Assembly (NCBI GenBank): GCA_963853835.1
Contig: OY970830.1
Location: 36,417,966 to 36,481,965, forward strand
Direction of reading: 5' to 3'
DNA: 64,000 nt
Source: Calendula officinalis
Taxonomy: Eukaryota > Streptophyta > Magnoliopsida > Asterales > Asteraceae
Shown here: positions 45,863-57,846 of the stretch, piece by piece
Position numbering within the stretch: position 1 is the first letter of the stretch
How the letters are laid out: each line of letters starts with the position of its first letter
Program-made: the position numbers and the translations under genes
The notes under the pieces: model-generated
Seen by the model: the letters and a program-made list of their open reading frames with translations, nothing else
Told to the model about the DNA's origin: nothing
The model's database searches: none

Positions 45863-47537
45863 ACATGTTCTCTCTACTTCCACGTCGCCGTGAAGACTTG
45901 TCCACATCGGACTTCATATTGTGGGTATATGCCCATACTACATAGACCGGTCTATAGCTAGTATTAAAAAAAAAGTAGCAATTGGCAATCACTTTCATGT
46001 TCCACAAGTACTTAACAGAAAATACTATTTTCTCTGCAAAAAAGTTAATACAAATTTGTGGAAAGCTTTGCATCCAACCAATAGAAAAACACTTCATTCA
46101 AAGACATAAACCACCAATGGAAATGGTCCCTCCCTCCACCTTAATACTTCAACTCATAGTTATATCTAATTCACTAAATACAAATCAAATGAAACATATA
46201 AAATATACCAAATAATAACAATTAATTAAGCAAGTGATTGCTACTTGCTAGTGGTAGGCTGCCTCGCGAGAATACCCTTCCAAAACAAAATCTACTATAT
46301 TACACTATACATGCATACTCAATTATTTACATCAATCTGGATGTATTATTGTAAAGTTTCTAGGAAACAACTTACTAAGCATGTTTTGGTTTTGACTTTT
46401 ATTTTTTAATATAGTTTATGACTTCTACTTCTTGTTTAGTATTAACATATGAATACTCTCAAACTTACAAGAGAGCACAGTTATACGCCAGAGTCTAATT
46501 TTGGCAAGTTCGGCTAAAACTTTGAAATCCAAATATGGATTAAAATAACTGAATTACGCACTAAAACATCACACAACTACAATATATATACAATTTCACG
46601 CGTTTTAATTAATCCAGTGATTTAAAAGCCAGTTTTTGGATCGGATGACAATATTTTGTAAACGGAGTATAGAAGCCAAAAAAAATATAGAAAAATACAA
46701 ACAGATAACATAAAAATTCTAAAACTTATTTTTCAAACTAAATTTATCATTTATTAAGTTTCAAAACTTATGAAAAAAAAAAACTCATGCATGTTTTTAT
46801 AACTAATATTCTTTTGGAAAAACTGATTTTTCCGGTTCCAATTCCGGTTTCTCAGTTCAACCGCGGTTTAATATAAAATTTTGGGCATGACAGTTGGGTC
46901 AACCGGGCATGGAAGATTTGTCATATTGTCCGGCCCATCATGAGCTTTTCATGGACTGCTTGTGGGCCCCATAACTCTTAAACAGTTTCAAGCAAAACTT
47001 CTTTCCAACCGACTTACCACTTACCATATACTCGACTATCCCGTAATGAATACTACATGGTTCATTTGTGCATTAGCTACTAGATTTTTTTTGTGTATCT
47101 ATAACTAAAAGGCGTGATTTTTACACCACATCTTTTACTCCTTGTATCACAATGATTACTTTATATATTTATACAGTTTGCAAAATTACTAGTACATTAT
47201 GATAGATGCATCAAAAAGTGTGGCATAAAAATTAATTCCCATGACTAAACATTTAATTACCATTTCACCCCTCGTGTGTAGCCAACCCTAAAAACATGCA
47301 CATAGATACATCAACCTCTTTACAGCTAGACAAATCGAGTGGAATTCAGGTTAATAAAATATACTTCTATATTTTTTTTCTTCTTCCCAATAAGAGCTTG
47401 TCATCCAAACAAAGCCCACCTTTTACTCCTATTTGGCTACATACATACTTACATGCACATATTTTTTTTGTTAAAAAGTATAGTTTAGGAATCTTGAAAT
47501 CAAATAATAACGGTCTCACTAAATAGGTTAATTTGTA
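44344..47537. other. No gene recognised
   Basis: About 3.2 kb of AT-rich intergenic DNA with a long G run (45832-45861). Frames such as 45765-46097 and 44647-44856 are short, lack domains and include homopolymers. Confidence 0.5.
45832..45861. repeat. Poly-G run (30 nt) after C6
   Basis: A C6-G30 tract capable of G-quadruplex formation. The exact length may be unreliable. Confidence 0.9.
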
Positions 47538-47843
47538 CTTCCTCTGATTCAAAATAAGTGATACACTTTTATTTTTGGAGTGATTCAAAATAAGTGATAT
47601 ATTTTGAAAAAAATATCTTATTTGGCAAAAAAATAGTGGGACTCATACCCACTAAATATCTACTTTAACAAAGTGAAATTACCCATTTACCTTTACTTTT
47701 TACTTTTAAACATCATTAACCTCACTTTATTTAAAAAGTGTGGGACTCATTCCCCACTAATCATCCAATTAATTTAATTTAAGCACCATTATAATCTTTT
47801 GCCTCAAAAACCAAGTGTATCAGTTATTTTGAATAGGAGGAAG
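47538..47843. mobile_element. Stowaway MITE, copy 2
   Basis: Inverted ends CTTCCTCTGATTCAAAATAA and ATTTTGAATAGGAGGAAG flanked by TA; 306 bp. Confidence 0.92.
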
Positions 47844-48337
47844 TATTATTGAAATCACCTGTGGTACTGACTACTCATGCATGCAAAAACGTAGTACTGA
47901 CCCCTCCTATGCTTCTATCTGATTACCAACTGCCAGTATATACATACAACCAACGCAAAAGAAGGTACAAATTCCAATACACATGGTACAACTCATTATA
48001 GCATTCATGCTTTTGAAACAAGACTTACCAACTGCACATGATATATTCATAGTGGTCCCGTTTTTTAACTTCAACTTTCGTCGCAGGAAAAGATGAACTG
48101 ATAAAATTTGTAATTTTGGAAGATTTTTTTTATTGTTTATAGTTTTTAATGGGTTCTTGTCAGAAATTGGTCATAAATGTTGAAATTATGAGAAAGAAAG
48201 CTGAGATTATAAAGATAAATAAAAATAAAAAGATTTAGTAGAAAATAATACTATCTATTACAATTATTATAACGGTTATTATTATTGCACATTTTGGGAA
48301 CATTCCTATTCATTTCCAAATCTATATAAAAAAATAA

Positions 48338-49305
48338 GAGTAAATTACACGGAAGGTCCCTGTGGTTTGCCACTTATTACACGCATTATCCCTGAACTTC
48401 GTTTATTACACTGAAGGTCCCTGGTGTATACAATTTGTTACACCCATGGTCCCTACTGCCCTTAACTTTTTCTAAATGACGAAAATACCCTTTTGGCCTT
48501 TTGTAATAAAGTGAAGATAAAGGACTGTGAATGTAATAGGCGATAAACCACAGGGACCTTCAATGAAATTTACTCTATTAATTGATTTTTTTTCTTCTCT
48601 CTCTTTAATCCATGTTCTCCCGCCACAATCAGACTCACCACTCACCTCTATCTCTTTGAATTCAAAAATCAATCAATAGAAATTATCGTTGCGCCACCAA
48701 ACCCCTTGAAAAATCGATCGTCACCAACCCCTACCTCCGGTTTCCTTCTCAAGTTGTTCCGAGCCAATGACGTTCTATCGACCAGAATTGATTCAGACAA
48801 TTGATGCATGTCACCAGAGGATTTGGTGGTTTGAACACGCGGTGATTCAGACAATTGATGCACGTCGCCATAGGAGTTGGTGTTTTGCACACTTGGGTCG
48901 ATAGAACGCCATCAGCGGCGGAACAACTGGAGAAGGCAACCGTAGGCAGGGGTTGATTACGTAACGATAATGGTTACTGATTGTGGTTTGAATTCAAAGA
49001 GATAGAGGCGAGTGGTGAGTCTGAATGTGGCGAAAGAATGTGAATTAAAGAGAGAAGAAAAAAATCAATTAATAAAGTAAATTTCACAGATGATCCCTGT
49101 GGTTTATCACTTATTACATTCACGGTCCCTTATCTTCACTTTATTACAAAAGACCAAAAGGGTATTTTCGTCATTTAGAAAAAGTTAAGGGCAACAGGGA
49201 CCATAGGTGTAACAAATTGTATACACCAGGGACGTCTGGTGTAATAAACGAAGTTCATGGTTGTAATAAGTGGTAAACCACAGGGACCTTCGGTGTAATT
49301 TACTC
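48338..49305. mobile_element. Foldback MULE with terminal inverted repeats of about 320 bp
   Basis: The ends GAGTAAATTACACGG and CGGTGTAATTTACTC are flanked by an exact 9-bp duplication AAAAAATAA (48329-48337 and 49306-49314). The arms (48338-48665 and 48985-49305) are near-complementary, leaving a ~320-bp centre. The termini match the Pack-MULE at 16082-17330. The centre holds a tandem duplicate around TGATTCAGACAATTGATGCA and no recognised gene. Confidence 0.9.
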
Positions 49306-51471
49306 AAAAAATAATGATTAATAAATGTCATGAAACTAAATTTAATAAAAACTGAGGTGTGAAGTAAAGTCTAAAAATGAAGCTAACAGAATAAAAGCTG
49401 GTTATAATCCTTTTTAATTTCACATTTTCCCAAAAAATATCAAAAACAGCTGAAAATATTTGTCTGCAATAAGGAAATGAAAGAAGTATTAACTAACAAC
49501 ATTAACGAATAAAAATCATACCTTTTTGGTTGCATACGCCATGAATGTGATTTGCACTTGTAACAAGCTGTAACAGAGGATTTATAGAACAGAAATAAAG
49601 TCTGCAAGAAGATGCAATATGGAAATACTTATAAATATCATTAGTGACCAAATAATGTAGGGTTACAATGCTTCAAATAACATGTTAACCCATGAAATGA
49701 TGCGTATAATTTCAAATCAAAATATGGCCGACACAATTAAAACATAAATTCCTTTATCAAAAGACAGCTAAGATGTTTCGGGACCATTCACAATTCACAT
49801 TTTCACAAATTTGATGCTTGGTGTAATTTGATAACGTTAAATTAGGGACCACTTAAGTTTTTTCTGCAATATAACATGCGTAAATTATAATAATAATAAA
49901 AAAGTTAAAAAATGAAAAGAATTCAAGGACACCCTGTTTTATGTGACTTTATATATGTAGGACATATAAAAGTATTGAAACATGTAACTAAGATCCATCT
50001 AGCACCCCACACATCAACTCAAGAATTCAAAGATTGTCTGCAGATTGAACAGCATGACCACAATAATTAGCACGCACTTGCGTACAGAGAATCATGTTCT
50101 GCAATATCAACCTGTGAACTCTTGTCACCTTTTCGCTTCTAGAAAATACTAACTACATATGTTATACGAGTATTAACATTTTAACTCAAGTGTATGCATG
50201 AGCTGCACTTAAAATGATACAAATTTACGTGAAATTCCTAATTAAATATGAGTAGATAAAATCAACTACATAATCACATAATTAACCGTACATGATGGGA
50301 AAACAGATCACAAAATAGATTTACAGTTAGTTAAGCTAGATGCTAACCATCTATTGTTCATCAAAATTCTCTGATATAATTTCTAGATAGAGGCGGGTCC
50401 GAGGCGGATCAGGCTCTAAATATTTTTTTTTAGTTTTTGACTCTTTTACTAACTCTTCCCTCATTTTTTTGGAAAGCTCATTGACTTTTTTTTTTTTTTT
50501 TTACTTTTTGCAAAAAATGCTTTGCTTAAAGCAAAAAGTGTGACCAATATCTATCCAAAATCATGAATGGGTCTTGAGTTTGACAAGAAAATTTGCAAAA
50601 ATGGTCTTTTTGTGAGTATAACTTTAATTTTGACATTTTAAACATGATATTCGGGTTATATAAATACTTTGTGTTGTTTTTTATGAGTTATATGATATTT
50701 TATATATTATTTTTTTTCCGCTTCGATGTTACGCCTTGTGAGGCTAAAGAAAAACGCCTCGAGGCTCGATTCCGTATATTAAAACCTTGGAAAATACTAC
50801 AGTAATATATGTGAAATTGTGACAATGATCTGATAATTATCACCAAAGATGCCTCAAGGTCAATAATTTACAGCTTATAAGGTTGATAAAAAATCAACAT
50901 GATGCATTTAATTCAAAATCATGGGAGCATCAAATCAATGCAGGATGTTATCCAACAAGTAGCATAAAGGTAGGCCTTGAGAGCCCATAACGCAAATGAT
51001 TAATAATATTCAATTGGAAAATGTTGAGCATCACAAAACAAGTGTCTGCAACTTGCTCATGGGCTTAATGGTTAATTATTAGAAATTGTCTCCCTGAACT
51101 TTTTAAATTGGTATTATTCCTCTATTAGAGATTTGTAAAATTTCCTAAAATTCCTCATCAAAGATCAAAATTTAACATGTCTTTGAAAGCATGGTGATGG
51201 TTTGATTTGAATCCTAAAATAATTCAATTTATGTTCTGAGTAATAAAGTAGCCAAATATTACATTGAGCTAGTGAAGTTGCAAATTTATCTATCAGTGAA
51301 CGATATACAACAATAGTTGCTCCAGCTTTGGAATTAAATTGTAATAAACACTATTCTTATCAATAATGATTTCTCATACAAATTGTACACAATACGATCA
51401 GTAATGATAATTACCGTAATAATCATGACAATTTCCTTGAAATAAATAAATAATTGAGCTAAAAAACTCAC
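49306..51471. other. No gene recognised; may hold the last exon of the LPP-like gene
   Basis: AT-rich. The LPP-like reading frame at 51472 ends in a GTGAGT donor, so a short last exon should lie at lower coordinates, but it was not identified. A MITE-like scrap (CGCCTCGAGGC) occurs near 50750. Confidence 0.45.
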
Positions 51472-52091
51472 AATTCAGAAAGTGAAACACAAATGACGCA
51501 TTAAGAACACCTAATCCAGCTCCGGCAGCAACATCAAACACGAAATGTCGTCCGAGTAAAACCCTAGAAACCGACGTAGCAGTTGCCCAAGCTATTATAA
51601 TCAAATTCAAGGACTTAACACTCTCCAATTCATCCAATCGTAACACATCAGAGTTCAATTGAAGGAAAATGTTAGGGATTAAATCCGACGAAAGGTAAAT
51701 CAAAAAAGCGTTGAAACAAACTCATGACCGCTAGGGAAGGACCAGTGGTCAACGGCAAACGTGAGTAACATGTGTTTGTTATAAACCGCCCGGGGCCGGC
51801 GAACGAGATGTTTGATGATGCCGATGAGGAGGAGATCGAGGAGAGATCCGATGAGAAGGTTAACAAGTAAGGAAAATAGAATCGGAGAGACCGACGATAG
51901 AGGTGAGACAAGGACGGAGAGGAGGACAGGGAAGAAGAGACGGCCGTCGCCGGAGATTTCAAGGAGTTTGAGGAAAGGACGAGGAAGGATCGGTTGTAGA
52001 GAGTGGAGGAAACAGTTGTATCGAAGTTGATTAGGTGGCGGAAGCGTGATGTTGACGGTGGTGGTGACGACGCCGGCGACGGTTCATCCAT
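51472..52091 (-). pseudogene. Lipid phosphate phosphatase beta-like (PAP2 family), frame-disrupted
   Basis: A PAP2-type membrane phosphatase removes phosphate from lipid phosphates. From Met 52091 the frame reads to FRHLINFDTTVS. The conserved continuation LLEISGDGRLFFPVLLS, LLIGSLLDLLLIGIIKHLVR is in another frame, so a shift lies near 52000-52013. The PSGH motif (DHWSFPSGH) occurs near 51722-51740. Directly after it the expected SSR-type residues are missing and the frame changes again (about 7 bases lost). The third frame has VSRVLLGRHFVFDVAAGAGL, the SR-x5-H-x3-D motif with the catalytic His. A GTGAGT donor follows at 51471. Motif C1 reads KHLVRRPRA rather than K-x6-RP. Either a recent pseudogene or sequence errors; the usual length is about 210 residues. 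Confidence 0.75.
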
Positions 52092-53219
<1,128 letters not shown>

Positions 53220-55116
53220 ATTCCACCAAGAAGGATCCAAGCTTACTACTTCTCGATTCCAAGGAACTTATTCTTTCGGAGCTGACACAACAAACTACGC
53301 GGCCCAATTGTCGTCGGCCTGCATACAGACCGCAGGCTACCTCTAGGGGTGTAAATGAGCCGAGCCGAGCTCGACCTCGACTAGGTTCGAGCTCGGCTCG
53401 TTTAAGTTTTAAGGAGCTCGAGCTCGGCTCGTTTCGAGCCTTATATGTAAAGCTTGGGCTCGGCCCGTTTAGGTTTTCGCAGGTTCGGGCTCGGCTCGAT
53501 TAGGCTCATTTAAGCTCCCATATACACAAAACTAGTTTCAAAGCCCGCCCGGATGGGCGGGCATGTTTCGAGATATAGAATGCGTAACAATCAGAATACG
53601 TAGGAAATCTGAGAAAAACGTAGGAAATCATGGAGTCAGTTATTATAAAAATAATGAATGACATTTTGTTATACATGAATAATCCGTTAAAAAAACTTAA
53701 AGACGAAATAAAACTTCTTTGTATACGATGTATGTTGTTGAGTTGGTGTACTTGACATCATAGTCGCAAAATAACCTTCAAGCCCTTTTTGTTCTTCACT
53801 TTAGAGACAACGACATATAGGTGGTGTAATATATATGAACTACCTATGACCCAACTTTAGATGTAATTGTTTACACATAGGGTCTAACATAATTTAAGCA
53901 GTGCTAAAAAATACAAATGGGTCAAAAATTGTACTGCAACCCGATATCCCTTCACAGCTTCAGCTCCATTTCCAACTTTGAAATCTTAAACCTTGAACAT
54001 AATTTCCTTAGATTATTATTATATGGTACATTCAAGAATTACAACTTAATAAAAATTAACATGACGTTCTCTTTATAATCCTAAACATTTCAAACTGAAA
54101 CTGATTATTGAGTAACTTGAAAATGATAAAATTACTTCTTATTGCACCGAAGAAAAAAAGAAAATGATAGCTTTTTTTTAATTACTAACTTGAGCCTATT
54201 GGAAAGGCTTGTGTATTCATTCTCGGGTACTTTTGTTCCCTCGTTTATACAAATTACTTTCCAAGTATTAGGAAAATAACATGCTACATTTGACTTTTAA
54301 CTCCAAGCAGATCAATATTGGAATTCAAATTATTTGAATTTTGAGTACTAATGGTGATCTTGCACAATTTAAATTCAGATATTGAACAGAATTACACATT
54401 ACTAAAGAGAAAAACTGCTTAGGATTCTATTCTGTTGCCAATTAAAAAATCAAATGAGAAACAAAATTTAGTGTTCTCAATATAAATTTAAACCATATTA
54501 TGATAAATGTGACATGCATACACAAGTAACTCATCGAATTAAGATATACTTTTGTGAAGATATACCTTCACAAAATGTATGTCTCTTAAACACTTTGTCC
54601 ACAAAAAATGTGATAGATCAATAGATTCCCCCATGCTGGTACTCTCTTTGCTTGAAAGTCTGCATGAAAAAAGCCATTTAGTCGGAGATGATAATCGATA
54701 CACTATCCACGATTCCTAACAATGCATGTCATATTGTCACCAAAACGTTCATGGAAAACAACATTCGCCAACTACGACCTAAGAGGAAAAATGTCATATA
54801 ACTTGCCTACCAAACAACAATTGGATAGTGCAAATATATCTACATCAACTGTAATCCTCAACTTTGTAACAGCTTGGCTGTTTTTGTAAGAAAAAAAAAT
54901 TGAAATGCAGAGAATACATACAATTGATACAAACCTTGAAAGAACCAGCAACAATGTAACAGGAGAACTGCAGACCAAAATCATACATTATGGGATTCCT
55001 TCCTTTAAGAGCAAAATTTGAATCAATAATTTTATAAAGCCAACTATTATTTACGGAGTACAAAAGTTTAGTGATTTGCCCTTCGATCATAGGGAAGACT
55101 AACATAATTTAATAAA

Positions 55117-55276
55117 TCTGATAGCAAACCTCAACCGATTGCCTCATTGGTCAAAATAGAATTCGAAATAAGGTGATTATATTAATTAGTTGTTTATGAC
55201 TGTAATTATGCATCCAAATGATTTTAGTGATAAAAGAAAGTTTAGGCGAAGAATCAAGTTGAGGTTTGCTATCAGA
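55117..55276. repeat. 19-bp perfect inverted repeat enclosing 122 bp
   Basis: TCTGATAGCAAACCTCAAC at 55117-55135 and its exact complement at 55258-55276. It could be a tiny MITE or a hairpin. No target duplication is visible. Confidence 0.8.
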
Positions 55277-55436
55277 CACGGTATGAGTACTTCCTAGTTC
55301 AACCATATTGTATCAGCTTACAATATTTTTTGTATTGTCAAAAATTGATTAGAACAAAATGAAAAAAGTGCAGTTTAAATATTTCTTAATCAATTTTGTT
55401 AATTAATATAATACTGTTTTCCATAATTTTGGATAA

Positions 55437-55805
55437 ATGAGGTCACCTACAGTCAAGTTTTTGGCACTGTCTTCCCAAGATGGTTATTGTACGCTTCTAG
55501 AATTTGAGAACGATGAATTAGGAGTACCCATACCGTTTTCAGGTTTGGAGAAATCATACCGTGTTGAAACACATTGTAATCACCGATTTAGTATCATGAC
55601 ACCGTCGATATCCCTGCTCAATCGAACATGGAAAGAACTCAAAAGTCGACACCTAAGTACCTGGATTGAAAGAACGGATGCTTGGTCTTGCATCCTGGAT
55701 ACGAAACCTTGGAACATAAAGAACCTGAAACAATCCTTCTTGACGGAAAGCAGGATTTCTCGTCGTCAGGAGATTCAGCGGCAGTCGTGGCTCAACGGCT
55801 GTATT
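55437..55805 (+). pseudogene. CAF-1 p60 / FAS2-like gene fragment inside the Helitron
   Basis: The frame starting at 55437 reads KFLALSSQDGYCTLLEFEND and ELGVPIPFSG, which I recognise as a WD40 blade of the plant chromatin assembly factor 1 subunit FAS2 (CAF-1 p60). Downstream a second frame reads AQSNMERTQKS (from 55617) and EPETILLDGKQ, resembling the low-complexity C-terminal region of that protein, so at least one frame shift is present. The rest of the seven-bladed propeller is missing. The fragment is antisense to the Helitron. It is probably not functional as a protein. The identification is from memory and should be confirmed by alignment. Confidence 0.68.
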
Positions 55806-56428
55806 AGGGCATGGTAGAGCCGTAGAGGAGAAACCCAATCCGAAAATGAGTCTCGTGAATCTCAAACACTTGATGGTTGATTGAGGCGTGTGAAGCAATT
55901 GGATTAGGGCAAGTAGAGAGGGAAACGTATTTTGAAAAGCAGTAACGTAGGAATGGTGGAAGCAATGGGTGTTGGCCAATCCTAGAATTACACATGGCAT
56001 TGTTAGCGAATGAGATAGCTCCAAACTGCCTAGTTGGCAAACGTAAATCAAATGTAGGCTCATATATAGGAGAAGATATATAAACTTTTTTATTTAATTA
56101 ATAATATTTAATATATTATGTAAGCACTTCATTTTTATATTATGTTATATACATATATATGTATAGTACACATACACACATAAGTATAAAAATATATAAT
56201 ATATAATTGTATTTTTGGAATAATTAATATATATGTGCTCCTTTAGGCTCGCGAGCCTAATCAATCTTAGTGGATCAAGCTCGGGATCGGGCTCGTTTAA
56301 TAAACGAGCTCTTAGTTAAGCTCGAACTCGGCTCATACTCGTTTAAGCTCGGCTCGTTTCAAGCTTTTAACGAGCCGATCCCGAGTAGCTCACGAACGGC
56401 TCGGCTCGTTTTCACCCATAGCTACCTC

Positions 56429-57130
56429 GAGTACTAGTATCGGTAGCATGTTTCTCTCCATCCCCCAAGTCGGGAGATTGTTACACTCTGCATCTAAAAA
56501 GAGAGCCAGAAATGCTAGCTCCGTATTTGCATAATAGTTCATTGAACCTATCAATTGCTTATTGAAAATAGATTATTCGTTTTGAAAATAAATAATCTAA
56601 TCATCAGCGATTACAAAACGTGATTCTGAAAAATAGTGTTTGGATTTGATTATGTTGTTTGAAATCGTAATAATCAAATAATCAGTTTTTTTAGTGTTTG
56701 ACAAACTTGATTATTTGTCTAGTTAATAAGTAAGATGAAAATAATCCGTTTTCAAAATGCAATAAGCACCTCGTTACCTGCTTTTTCAAAACTCCATTTT
56801 GGAAGCCCAAAACGCAAATAATTGATTATTTCAAATATTTTACCAAACACTCATTTTAAATTATTTGTGTTTTCAATTACTGTGAAACACAGTAAGCAGA
56901 TAATTTTACTCAAAATACAATCCCAAACACCCCCTAGGTAGCTCTTAGAAATCATCAAGAAATCTCAATTTACTCACTAGGAGTTCCACGTTCTAGAATG
57001 ATGCATAATCCTTAATCTACTTGCGTTTTGTCATAGACTTATAACTCAAGTCAAAACGCCCTAAAAAGGGATCAACTAAATACCCGCTCTCACAAGTCAC
57101 ATCACACACCCAATTACACCTCAAAAACAC
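56429..57130. other. No gene recognised
   Basis: AT-rich intergenic DNA downstream of APT. It contains several AATAATCAAAT / GATTATTTG words but no element ends. Confidence 0.5.
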
Positions 57131-57134
57131 ACAC

Positions 57135-57135
<1 letters not shown>

Positions 57136-57223
<88 letters not shown>
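57136..57223. repeat. (TC)n microsatellite
   Basis: A TC run of about 88 bp, followed by a short second TC run and a duplicated TAAATGTGTATGATC. Confidence 0.95.
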
Positions 57224-57224
<1 letters not shown>

Positions 57225-57846
57225 AATGTGTATGATCCTCTCTCTCTCTCTAAATGTGTATGATCGCTTTGTTTATATATTAATATCTAATATTATATTT
57301 CACGGATGCATTTCAAGTTGTTGATAAGCTATGTGTAACCAACGGCACAAGCAATTATACTTGTAATTGTTAAGTTGATGTTACCAGAAGTTAAACGTAT
57401 TCAAAATTATATATATCATGCCAAATTGTATAATATACAAATACAACTTGATCAAGTTTATAGATATACGGAAAGTTTTGTACTTCTAATTTAACCCGAA
57501 CTCGTTTTGATCCATTACCCGTTCAACCCACTTGTTTACCACTTTTACATTATAACATGTAAGTGAAGCAATAGTCTTTGTAAAGAACATAATAAATCCA
57601 TGATATGCTAATAACCTAAATACCACATGAACAAGTAAATCGAAAAATCATATTTATCATCATCATTGTGAAATCAGGACCGTATACGAACCCAATCCAC
57701 CGGATATATATATAAAAAAAAAAAGAATCTAAACGAATTGAAAATTATACACTCCAAAGTATTTCTATCATCACCAAAATTTAACACTAGAAACAATATT
57801 CGGGTTAAAAATTATGGCCAAAATGACCCCCCTCATGTATATTTGT

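Larger units (their letters stand above)
53532..56076 (-). mobile_element. Non-autonomous Helitron, copy 2, with a captured gene fragment
   Basis: It is oriented on the minus strand. The 5' end TCTTCTCCTATATATGAGCC starts at 56076 after an A. The 3' end has the hairpin GCCCGCCC-ATCC-GGGCGGGC (53543-53562), then seven bases and CTAG at 53535-53532 followed by T. The 5' region matches the Helitron at 42317-42887 (for example AATGCCATGTGTAATTC). There is no Rep/helicase. The interior carries a plus-strand fragment like FAS2 and a 160-bp unit with 19-bp inverted ends. Confidence 0.88.
53344..56420. mobile_element. hAT MITE (GAGCCGAGCTCG family) containing a Helitron
   Basis: The left end TAGGGGTGTAAATGAGCC and the complement of the right end TATGGGTGAAAACGAGCC pair over about 23 bases. 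An exact 8-bp duplication GCTACCTC flanks it (53336-53343 and 56421-56428), as for hAT. The MITE proper is about 530 bp (53344-53531 and 56077-56420), rich in GAGCTCGGCTCG. The central 2545 bp is a Helitron. Confidence 0.92.

Noticed and set aside
45765..46097. 110-codon minus-strand ORF with a Pro run
   Set aside because: Spans the poly-G tract; no recognisable domain; chance frame.
54845..55105. Minus-strand frame reading SNFALKGRNP and YIVAGSFK as a second captured exon
   Set aside because: Reads like protein over a short stretch, but I could not assign it to any family; not enough support.
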